64,000 nt of DNA from an uncultured Paracoccaceae bacterium. Lineage in GTDB: Bacteria; Pseudomonadota; Alphaproteobacteria; Rhodobacterales; Rhodobacteraceae. Location: assembly GCA_958439195.1 (NCBI GenBank), contig OY288152.1, forward strand, positions 1 to 64,000, written 5' to 3'. This document shows, one piece after another, positions 52,866 through 61,400 of this stretch (positions are counted from its first letter, which is position 1; every line of letters starts with the position of its first letter). The notes under the pieces are model-generated. The model did not search any database. It saw only the letters and a program-made list of their open reading frames with translations, and had not been told where the DNA came from. The position numbers and the translations under genes were made by a program.

Positions 52866-54908
52866 ATGAGCGAACCGCAGACACTTCTTCATTCGATCTT
52901 TGGCTTTCCGGCCTTTCGGCCCGGTCAGGAAGAGATCGTGGATGCGGTTCTGGCCGGGCGCAACACGCTGGCCATCATGCCGACGGGTGGTGGGAAATCG
53001 CTGTGTTTTCAACTGCCCGCCTTGTGCCGGGATGGGGTGACGGTGGTGATATCGCCGCTGATTGCGTTGATGCGCGATCAGGTGCGGGCGTTGCGTGCCG
53101 CAGGGGTAGAGGCCGGGGCGCTGACGTCCGGGAACACCGAGGAGGAAACGGAAGAGGTTTTTTCCGCACTGGATGCCGGGCGGTTGAAGCTGTTGTATAT
53201 GGCGCCGGAACGGCTGGCCTCGGCCGCCACCTTGCCGATGTTGCGGCGGATCAAGACAACGCTGATCGCGGTGGATGAGGCGCATTGCGTCAGCCAATGG
53301 GGCCACGACTTTCGCCCGGATTACCTGCGGATCGGCGATTTGCGCCGCAGCCTTGGGGTGCCTTTGGCGGCCTTTACCGCGACGGCAGATGAAGAGACGC
53401 GGGCCGAGATTGTCACACGGCTATTTGACGGTGCGGCCCCGGCCACGTTCCTGCGCGGATTTGACCGGCCGAACATTCACCTTGCCTTTGCGGTGAAGGA
53501 TACGCCGCGTGCGCAGATCCTGCGGTTTGCGGCGGCGCGCAAGGGGCGGTCGGGGATTGTCTATTGCGCGACGCGGGCCAAGACCGAAACGCTGGCGCAG
53601 GCCCTGCGCGAAGAGGGCCATGCCGCCTGTTTCTATCACGGCGGAATGGACCCAGAGGCGCGGCGGCAGGTCGAGGTGCGGTTTCAGCGCGAAGATGGGC
53701 TGATCGTGGTGGCGACCGTGGCCTTTGGCATGGGGATCGACAAGCCCGATATCCGCTGGGTGGCCCATGCCGATCTGCCCAAGTCGATCGAAGGATATTA
53801 TCAGGAAATCGGCCGTGCCGGGCGGGATGGCACCCCCGCCGAGACGATGACCCTGTATGGACCCGACGACATTCGCCTGCGCCGCAGCCAGATTGACGAA
53901 GGGCTTGCCCCGCCCGACCGGAAGGCCGCCGATCATGCACGGCTGAATGCGCTGCTGGGGTTGGCCGAGGCGATGAAATGCCGGCGGCAGGTGCTGCTGG
54001 GGTATTTCGGTGAAACGGCAGGGCCGTGCGGGAATTGCGACCTGTGCGACCGGCCTGCTGACCTGTTTGATGCCACCGAGGCGGTGCGAAAGGCGCTGTC
54101 GGCCATCCTGCGGACGGGAGAATGGTTCGGGGCGGGGCATCTGATCGACATCCTGACCGGAAGCCAGACCGAAAAGATGCGTGAACGCGGGCATGACAAG
54201 CTGCCGACCTTTGCCGTCGGGCGCGATCTGAGCAAGGCGGCGTGGGGTGCGGTGTTCCGGCAGATGATGGGGCGCGATCTGGTGCGGCCTGACCCGGACC
54301 GCCATGGCGCGCTGCGCATGACCGATGCCGCGCGGCCCATCCTGCGGGGCGAGGAAAGCATCACCCTGCGGCGTGATACGATTGCGTCGGCCCAGCCACG
54401 GGCGGCGGTGCGGGCGTTGGTGGCCGATGAGGATGCGCCGCTTTTGTCCGCGCTCAAGGCCAAGCGGCGGGCCTTGGCCGAGGCGGCGGGTGTGCCGGCC
54501 TATGTGATCTTTCCCGACCGGACGCTGATCGAGATGGCCGAGACGCGGCCCACCGATCTGGACGGAATGGCGGGCATCACTGGGGTGGGGGCGAAAAAGC
54601 TGGAGAGCTACGGCGCGGCCTTTCTGGAGGTGATCAACGGCGCGGCAGAGGCGCTGCATCCGCAGCGGATGCGGCTGGCGGGGCGGCCGGCTGGCCCGGT
54701 GTTCGACCGGCTGGCGGATGTGCAACTGGCGCTGTCGCGGGGCGAGGATGGGACAGGGAAATACCTGTCCGTCACCCATTCCACCCTGCGCCTGATCGCA
54801 GAACGGCGGCCCGGTTCGCTTTCGGATCTGGAGCGGATACAGGGTATGGGCGAACAAAAGGTGGAACGGTTCGGGCAGGCGTTTCTGGATGTCTTGCGCG
54901 AGGCGTGA
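52866..54908 (+). CDS. recQ: ATP-dependent DNA helicase RecQ
   Basis: A 680-residue 3'-5' helicase of DNA repair. Walker A PTGGGKS (Lys44), DEAH box (137-140, VDEAHCVSQWGHDFR), helicase motifs V/VI (VATVAFGMGIDKPDIRWV; QEIGRAGRDG) and the zinc-binding RQC Cys372, Cys388, Cys391 and Cys394 are intact. Two HRDC-type modules close the protein (about 520-590 and 610-680), one more than in E. coli RecQ. It is followed after 32 bp by yaaA, probably an operon. Confidence 0.95.
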   Translation: MSEPQTLLHSIFGFPAFRPGQEEIVDAVLAGRNTLAIMPTGGGKSLCFQLPALCRDGVTVVISPLIALMRDQVRALRAAGVEAGALTSGNTEEETEEVFSALDAGRLKLLYMAPERLASAATLPMLRRIKTTLIAVDEAHCVSQWGHDFRPDYLRIGDLRRSLGVPLAAFTATADEETRAEIVTRLFDGAAPATFLRGFDRPNIHLAFAVKDTPRAQILRFAAARKGRSGIVYCATRAKTETLAQALREEGHAACFYHGGMDPEARRQVEVRFQREDGLIVVATVAFGMGIDKPDIRWVAHADLPKSIEGYYQEIGRAGRDGTPAETMTLYGPDDIRLRRSQIDEGLAPPDRKAADHARLNALLGLAEAMKCRRQVLLGYFGETAGPCGNCDLCDRPADLFDATEAVRKALSAILRTGEWFGAGHLIDILTGSQTEKMRERGHDKLPTFAVGRDLSKAAWGAVFRQMMGRDLVRPDPDRHGALRMTDAARPILRGEESITLRRDTIASAQPRAAVRALVADEDAPLLSALKAKRRALAEAAGVPAYVIFPDRTLIEMAETRPTDLDGMAGITGVGAKKLESYGAAFLEVINGAAEALHPQRMRLAGRPAGPVFDRLADVQLALSRGEDGTGKYLSVTHSTLRLIAERRPGSLSDLERIQGMGEQKVERFGQAFLDVLREA

Positions 54909-54940
54909 GGCGGCCTATTTCCCCGGCAAAGGAGACTGTG

Positions 54941-55735
54941 ATGCTGACCGTGATTTCCCCTGCCAAGCGGCTGAATGACATCCCGCGCGCATTGCCCGAG
55001 GGGCTTTTGCCGACAGAGCCAGCCTTTGCGGCGGATGCGGTAAAGCTGGCGCGGATTGCGCGAGGATTGAGTGTTGATGACCTGCGCAAACTGATGGCAA
55101 TTTCCGAACCGTTGGCGCGGTTGAACGCGGCACGCTTCGCGGCTTTTTCGCCCCGGCCCGTTGCGGATGCGGTAATGCCCGCGGCGTTCTGTTTTGACGG
55201 TGATACCTATGCAGGGCTGGAGGCGCGCACGTTGGACGCCGATGCGCTGCGTTGGGCGCAGGGGCGGTTGCGGATTTTGTCGGGGCTTTATGGGCTACTG
55301 CGGCCCTTGGATATGATCCAGCCGTACCGGTTGGAGATGGGCAGCAAACTGGCCAATCCGAAGGGGGCCGATCTTTATGCCTGGTGGGGCAAACGGATCG
55401 CGCACGCGTTGAACGCAGATGCCGAGGCTGCGGGGACAGGCGTTCTGGTAAACTGCGCGTCGCAGGAATATTTCGGGGCGGTGGATCAGAAGGCGCTGAC
55501 GCTGCGGGTGATCACCCCGGTGTTTCTGGAAGGGCGCGGCGCGGAGGCGAAGGTGATTTCCTTCTTTGCCAAAAAGGCGCGCGGGGCGATGGCGCGTTTT
55601 GTGGCCGAACATCGGTTGACAGACCCTGCCGACCTGCGCGGGTTCGATGTGGGTGGCTATGTCTTTGCGCCGGACCGATCTGATGGGGACAAGCTGGTTT
55701 TCCTGCGCGAACAGGTGGCAGAGGCTGCGGCCTGA
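54941..55735 (+). CDS. yaaA: peroxide stress protein YaaA
   Basis: A 264-residue protein of the YaaA/DUF328 family (MLTVISPAKRLN; LSGLYGLLRPLDMIQPYRLEMGSKL; LVNCASQEYFGAV; VISFFAKKARGAMARF). YaaA binds DNA, limits free iron and protects DNA from peroxide damage in E. coli. GGAG lies six bases before ATG 54941. Its place after recQ suits a DNA-damage response. Confidence 0.93.
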   Translation: MLTVISPAKRLNDIPRALPEGLLPTEPAFAADAVKLARIARGLSVDDLRKLMAISEPLARLNAARFAAFSPRPVADAVMPAAFCFDGDTYAGLEARTLDADALRWAQGRLRILSGLYGLLRPLDMIQPYRLEMGSKLANPKGADLYAWWGKRIAHALNADAEAAGTGVLVNCASQEYFGAVDQKALTLRVITPVFLEGRGAEAKVISFFAKKARGAMARFVAEHRLTDPADLRGFDVGGYVFAPDRSDGDKLVFLREQVAEAAA

Positions 55736-55786
55736 TCGGCGGGTCAGGCGGACGGGTCAGACGGGCAAAAACAGGTTGCCGAAAGG

Positions 55787-58345
55787 TCAGGCTGCCGTGC
55801 TTTGCGTGGCGACCGGGCCAAGAACAACCTCTGGCGGGCAGAAGTGCAAAAGCACCTCGACCAAGGCGGATTTTCGCAGGGGTTTGGTCAGGTGCCTGTC
55901 CATGCCGGCGGCAAGAAAGCGGATCGTATCATCCTCCATCGCGTGGGCGGTCACGGCGATGATCGGAACCCTGGCACGGCCCCCTTCGACACTGCGGATT
56001 TCAGCGGCGGCGGCGCAGCCATCCAGTTCCGGCATCGAAATGTCCATGAAAATCAGGTCTGGATGCAAGGATTTCCACATCTCAACCGCTTGACGGCCAT
56101 CATCGGCAAAATGCAGATCAAGGTCCAGATCGCGGACCATCTTGGCCAGGACCAGTTGGTTGGTCTTGTTGTCTTCGGCGGCCAGAACCCGCATCCGTCG
56201 CATTTCGGGTGACGGGGCAGAGGCGAGCGTGATCGCGCTGCCGGTTTGCCGGGTCAGCGCGCGATAAAGATCGGCACGCAAAACAGGTTTGACGAGGATT
56301 TCGTGAATGATGCCGTCCTGCTTTGCCGCCTCGGCCGCTGGCAGATGGTCAGGGGCAACCATGAGGATACGCGGTTGCGTGGCACCCCTTTGCGCAAGCG
56401 AACGGCACAGCGCCAAACCGTCGATGCCATCCGGCCCATGATCGAGGAGTACGGCATCATCCACATTGGAGTTGGCGCGCAACAGTGCGTCATCCATGCT
56501 GCGGCATGCGGTCAGCACAATGCCAAAAGGCGCAAGCTGGCGTTCGATGATCGTTCTGTTCGTGGGGTTTCCGGCGCACAGCAGCAGGCGTCGCAGGCTG
56601 GTTGGGACGCGGGCGGGAAGCGCCTCTTCCGCGACTGGCAAGGTCAGGGCAAAGCCGAAACACGACCCCGTGCCCGGTTCGCTTTCCACCCATATTTCGC
56701 CTTCCATCCGGTCGATCAGGCGGCGGGTGATGGCAAGTCCCAGACCTGTGCCTTCATAGCGCCGATTGGCGGCGTCATCGACCTGTGTGAATTCGCCAAA
56801 GATGCGGTCAAGTTGGTCATGCGCGATGCCAATGCCGGTATCTTCCACCGTGACATGCAAGCGCGCAGTGCCATCGGCAGGCTGGGTGCCAACAACACGC
56901 ACCAGAACATGCCCGGTCTGGGTGAATTTCACCGCATTGCCCATCAGATTGGTCAGCACCTGCCGCAGACGCCCCGGATCGCCCACCAGTCGCGTCGGCA
57001 GGAACATGTCGTAATCGGTCAGCAATTCGATGCCCTTGGCGCGGGCCTGCGGTTGCAAGAGGATTGCGGTTTCGTGGATCAGCCGTTCCAGATCAAAAGG
57101 TTCGGGGCGCAGGGCCAGATGCCCGGCTTCGATCTTTGAATAATCCAGCACATCATTGATGATGGTCAGCAACGCCTCGCCGGACGAACGGATGGTTTCG
57201 GCGAACAGCCGTTGTTCTTCGGTCAGGTCGGTTCCGCACAGCAGTTCGGCCATGCCGACGACACCGTTCATCGGGGTGCGTATCTCATGGCTCATGTTGG
57301 CAAGAAAGGCGGATTTGGCGCGGTTCGCGGCTTCGGCGGCAACGCGGGCGGCAAGAAGCGTTTCCTGCGCCGCGCGTTCCGGGGTGATGTCGCTGCGCAG
57401 GCCGACGCGGCCCCCGTCTGGCGTGATATGATCTTGCGCGCGGATCCAGCGCCCGTCGACGAAGTGTTGTTCTGACGCGCCGGATGCAGCCCGATAGTCT
57501 GCCATCCGTTCGGCAAGCCAATCTTCTTCGCGGCCCTCGGCATCGGCGTGAAGGCCATCGGCAAGGCTGGCACGAAGCAGGTCTTCGAACCGGATGCCGG
57601 GGCGGATCAGATCGGGTGGAAAGGCATAGATGTTGCGATACTGCTGATTGCACATGATCAGCCGATCCTGATTGTCAAAGATGACAAAGCCATCGGGGAT
57701 CGCCTCGACCGCCGCACGCAGGCGCATTTCGGCCGTGATGTCGATGGCCAGGCTGACACGGTCGCCATCACGGGCGCGACGATCCTCAAGGCGGATCCAG
57801 CGCCCGGATTGCAGCGCCAGTTCGACGGGCGGGATGTCATCGGCGGCGATGCGGTCACACATGGCATCAATCCAGGTGTCCCTATCCTGATCCAGGTGCA
57901 ACAGGGGGGCAACCGCATCCAGCAGATCACGATAGGACATGCCGGGGGTAATGCTGCCTGCCGCGAAAGGGTGAAGCCAGGCACGGTTGGCAAGGAGAAG
58001 CCGGTTTTCGCCATCAAACACGGCAAAACCATCGCGGATGATGTCGATCGAGGTGCGCAGGCGGCGTTCAGCCATGACCGCCGTGGTGTGGGCGCGGTCC
58101 AGATCGCCCAGATAGCGTTGGTTCTGGCCCTTCAGGCGCGCGGCTTCGGATTGGGCGGCACGGGCAGATTGCCGTTCTTCCACCACCAGTTCCGAAAGCG
58201 CGCGGGCCTGCAGCGCCAGCTTTTCATTGGCGGCGGCGAGTTCGCGGCTTTTCCATTCCAGATGCCGTTCGGCGGCCATCCGGGCGCGGCGTTCCTGCGC
58301 CAGTCGTTCTGCCGCCGTCAAGGGCGCGGTGATCTGTGATGTCAT
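55787..58345 (-). CDS. hybrid sensor histidine kinase with two receiver domains
   Basis: An 852-residue soluble hybrid kinase. Order: coiled coil (about 10-100), two PAS-like domains (about 100-205 and 205-325, each with DGFxxFD), HisKA with phospho-acceptor His353 in SHEIRTP, HATPase (NLMGNAVKFT, EDTGIGIA, GTGLGLAI), receiver 1 (about 585-700) with Asp635 and Lys686 but a degenerate acidic pair (CAGN), and receiver 2 (about 718-840) with Asp768 in FMDISMPELDG and intact acidic pair (AEDN). No membrane helix, so it senses a cytosolic signal. No partner regulator gene is adjacent. The start is ATG 58345. Confidence 0.92.
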   Translation of the reverse strand: MTSQITAPLTAAERLAQERRARMAAERHLEWKSRELAAANEKLALQARALSELVVEERQSARAAQSEAARLKGQNQRYLGDLDRAHTTAVMAERRLRTSIDIIRDGFAVFDGENRLLLANRAWLHPFAAGSITPGMSYRDLLDAVAPLLHLDQDRDTWIDAMCDRIAADDIPPVELALQSGRWIRLEDRRARDGDRVSLAIDITAEMRLRAAVEAIPDGFVIFDNQDRLIMCNQQYRNIYAFPPDLIRPGIRFEDLLRASLADGLHADAEGREEDWLAERMADYRAASGASEQHFVDGRWIRAQDHITPDGGRVGLRSDITPERAAQETLLAARVAAEAANRAKSAFLANMSHEIRTPMNGVVGMAELLCGTDLTEEQRLFAETIRSSGEALLTIINDVLDYSKIEAGHLALRPEPFDLERLIHETAILLQPQARAKGIELLTDYDMFLPTRLVGDPGRLRQVLTNLMGNAVKFTQTGHVLVRVVGTQPADGTARLHVTVEDTGIGIAHDQLDRIFGEFTQVDDAANRRYEGTGLGLAITRRLIDRMEGEIWVESEPGTGSCFGFALTLPVAEEALPARVPTSLRRLLLCAGNPTNRTIIERQLAPFGIVLTACRSMDDALLRANSNVDDAVLLDHGPDGIDGLALCRSLAQRGATQPRILMVAPDHLPAAEAAKQDGIIHEILVKPVLRADLYRALTRQTGSAITLASAPSPEMRRMRVLAAEDNKTNQLVLAKMVRDLDLDLHFADDGRQAVEMWKSLHPDLIFMDISMPELDGCAAAAEIRSVEGGRARVPIIAVTAHAMEDDTIRFLAAGMDRHLTKPLRKSALVEVLLHFCPPEVVLGPVATQSTAA

Positions 58346-58493
58346 GGGCGGTACGAATCCCTGCTGGTCCCTGACCAAGCATCGGGGATGTCGGTAAACG
58401 GGGGGTAAACAACAGCGGGAGCGGACGACTCATTGCCAGAATGCCCGCCTGCGTGCCAGCATTGCGGCAGTTTTTGCCATAGACGGTGTCGCC

Positions 58494-61400
58494 ATGCGTA
58501 TTCATGCCCTTTTGATTGCCGCCCTGATTTCCTGTTCTGCCCTGCCCTCTTTGGCGCAGGATCTGGTTCCCCCCAAACGCCTGGTGCTGTCGCAAGATAC
58601 CGACTTGCCCGGCGGGGATATTGCGTCCGCCTTCGATACCACGCTGGAGTCCTGCGAGCGGGCCTGTCTGGCCAATGCAAGCTGCGAGGCGCTGACCTTC
58701 AACACCCGGAATGGGAGTTGCTTTCTGAAAGCCGGGCCGGGGGAGGGGGTGCCCTATGCGGGCGCAATATCCGGCCTTGTGCGGACTGCGGCGGATGGGG
58801 CGGCCGAACGGGCAAGGCTGCGAAGGGACGAGATCGGCTTTGTGCAGGATTGGGAGATCGGGTCCGTCACCCAGCAAGCAGCGGGGTTGGCGCGCGATCA
58901 CATGACCGGCGACTGGGCCGAAGGCGACCTGCGGGATGCCGCGCTGGATGCGGAAATGGCGGGGGATTTCGACACGGCATCGCGTTTTTTGGGGGCGGCG
59001 ATTAACCTGACCGATGCGGCGGCGGATTGGGCAGACTATGCGCGGCTTTTGTTCGCCGCCGGTGAGGCCGAGGGACCGAACCAGCGTAGCTATCGGGAAC
59101 GGTCCTATTACGCGGCGGTGAACGCCTATCTGCGGGCCGAAGACGGCGGGCAGCGGCACACGATTCTGGTGCAGATGGGGCAGGCGCTGGAACGGATGGA
59201 CCGGGGCAGCGATACAGTGCGTGCGCTGCGGTTGGCGCAATCGGTGCAAACGCGGGATGATACGGCGGCCTATCTGGCAGACGCGGCCGGGAAATACGGG
59301 TTCCGCATCGTGGAAAACCGGGTGGAGGCGGATAGCGCCCGCCCACGGATTTGCGCAACGTTTTCCGAGGATCTGGCGGGCAAGGGCGTGGATTACGCCA
59401 GTTTCGTGCAACTGGATGAGCCGGGCCTGACGGTCAGCGCGCAGTTCCGCGATATCTGCGTTGAGGGATTGACCCATGGCCAGCGGGCCACTGTGACCTT
59501 CCGCGAAGGTTTGCCAGCGGCAGATGGGCAGGCGCTGGCGGCGTCGGTCGACATCACATCCTATGTCCGTGACCGCAATCCCGGCGTCCGCTTTCCGGGG
59601 CGGGCCTATGTGCTGCCCAAGACCGGGGCTGCGGCCCTGCCGGTCGAAACGGTGAACACCGATGCCCTGAACCTGACGCTGTATCGTGTAACGGATCGCA
59701 ACCTGATCCGGGCGTTCCAGAACGGCTATCTTTCGGCCCCGATGGCGGAGTGGCAGGAATTCGACTTTGCCTCGCAGACAGGGACCGAAGTCTGGACCGG
59801 GACAGCGACGGTGGGGATGGAGGTGAACCGCGACGTCACCACGCGCCTGCCGATGGAAGAGGCGCTGGCGGGGCAGCCTGCGGGGGTCTATGCCCTGCGC
59901 GCCGCTGTGCCGGGGGAACAACCGTGGGAAATTCCGGCGGGTTGGCAATGGTTTGCGGTATCCGATCTGGGGATGACCACGCTGTCGGGTGTGGATGGAT
60001 TGCATGTCTTTGTGCGCAGTCTGGGGAGTGCGGCACCCAAGGCGGGGGTGGTGGTTGATCTGGTGTCGAACGGGAATGAGGTGCTGGGTCAGGCCACGAC
60101 CGACGCGCAGGGCTATGCCCGGCTGGATGCAGGGCTGACGCAAGGGGTGAGCGGGGCTGCGCCTGCCTTGGTTGTGGCGCGGGAGGGGGAGGTCGATCTG
60201 GCCTTTCTGTCGCTGACCGACCCGGAGTTTGACCTGTCGGATCGCGGGGTCGAGGGGCGCGAAGCTGCACCTCCGGTGGATGTGTTCCTTACCACCGATC
60301 GCGGGGCGTATCGCGCAGGTGAGACGGTCTATGCAACCGCCCTGGCGCGCGACAGTAGGGCGGCGGCCGTTGAGGGGCTGCCGCTGACGGCGGTGGTGAA
60401 GCGCCCGGACGGCGTGGAACATGCGCGGATGTCGGTTAGCGATTGGGGCGGCGGCTATGTGTTCAGCCAGCAAATCCTTGGATCGGCCCCGCGCGGCGTG
60501 TGGCGGATGGAGGTGCTGGCCGATGTGGAAGCGCCACCGTTGGCTGCGACGACCTTTCTGGTGGAGGATTTCCTGCCAGAACGGGTTGATTTTGACGTGA
60601 CCGTCCCGGATGGGCTGCGCCCCGGCGCGATGGCGGAACTGGGCGTTGAGGCACGCTATCTGTTTGGGGCGCCGGGGGCGGACCTGGCGGTTGAGGGCGA
60701 GGTGACCCTGCGCGCGGCGGAAACGCTGGCCGGATGGGAGGGCTATCGTTTTGGTCGCCATGATGCGCCGTTTGATGCCGTGATGCAGGGTGTCGATCCG
60801 GCCCGAACGGATGCGGCGGGCCTGGCCACGGTGGCCGTGATGTTGCCCGACGCGGCCGAGACGGATCGCCCGCTGGAGGCGCGTATCGCGCTGCGGGTGG
60901 CCGAAGGGTCGGGTCGTCCGGTGGAACGGGTAACAACCGTGCCGCTGGCCCCTGCTGCACCGCTGATCGGGGTGCGGCCTATGTTTGACGGCGTGGTTGC
61001 CGAAAATGGCGAGGCGCGGTTCACGCTGGCGGGCGTGGGGCAGGACGGTGCGGCAGCGCCGATGCAGGCCCGGTGGGAGCTGGTGCGGGTCGAGACGACC
61101 TATCAATGGTATCAAAGTTTTGGCAACTGGATGTGGGAACCCGTCACCCGGCGTGAGCGGGTGGCCGAAGGTGCGGTCGCGCTGGACGCGCCGACGGAGA
61201 TTGCCGTGCCTGTGCGCTGGGGCGAATATGAACTGTCGGTGACGCAGGACGGTGGCACAGCGGCGACGTCTGTGCCCTTCGCGGCGGGCTGGTTCGCGGC
61301 GGCGGATGCGGCATCTACGCCCGATACGCTGGAACTGTCGTTGGACAAGACCGATTATGCGGCGGGGGATGTGGCCAAGCTGCGCATCGTGCCGCGCTTT

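Noticed and set aside
58224..61115. 963-codon open frame antisense to the alpha-2-macroglobulin and kinase genes
   Set aside because: Arg/His/Pro/Gln-rich composition typical of a high-GC shadow frame; it overlaps two well-supported genes on the other strand.
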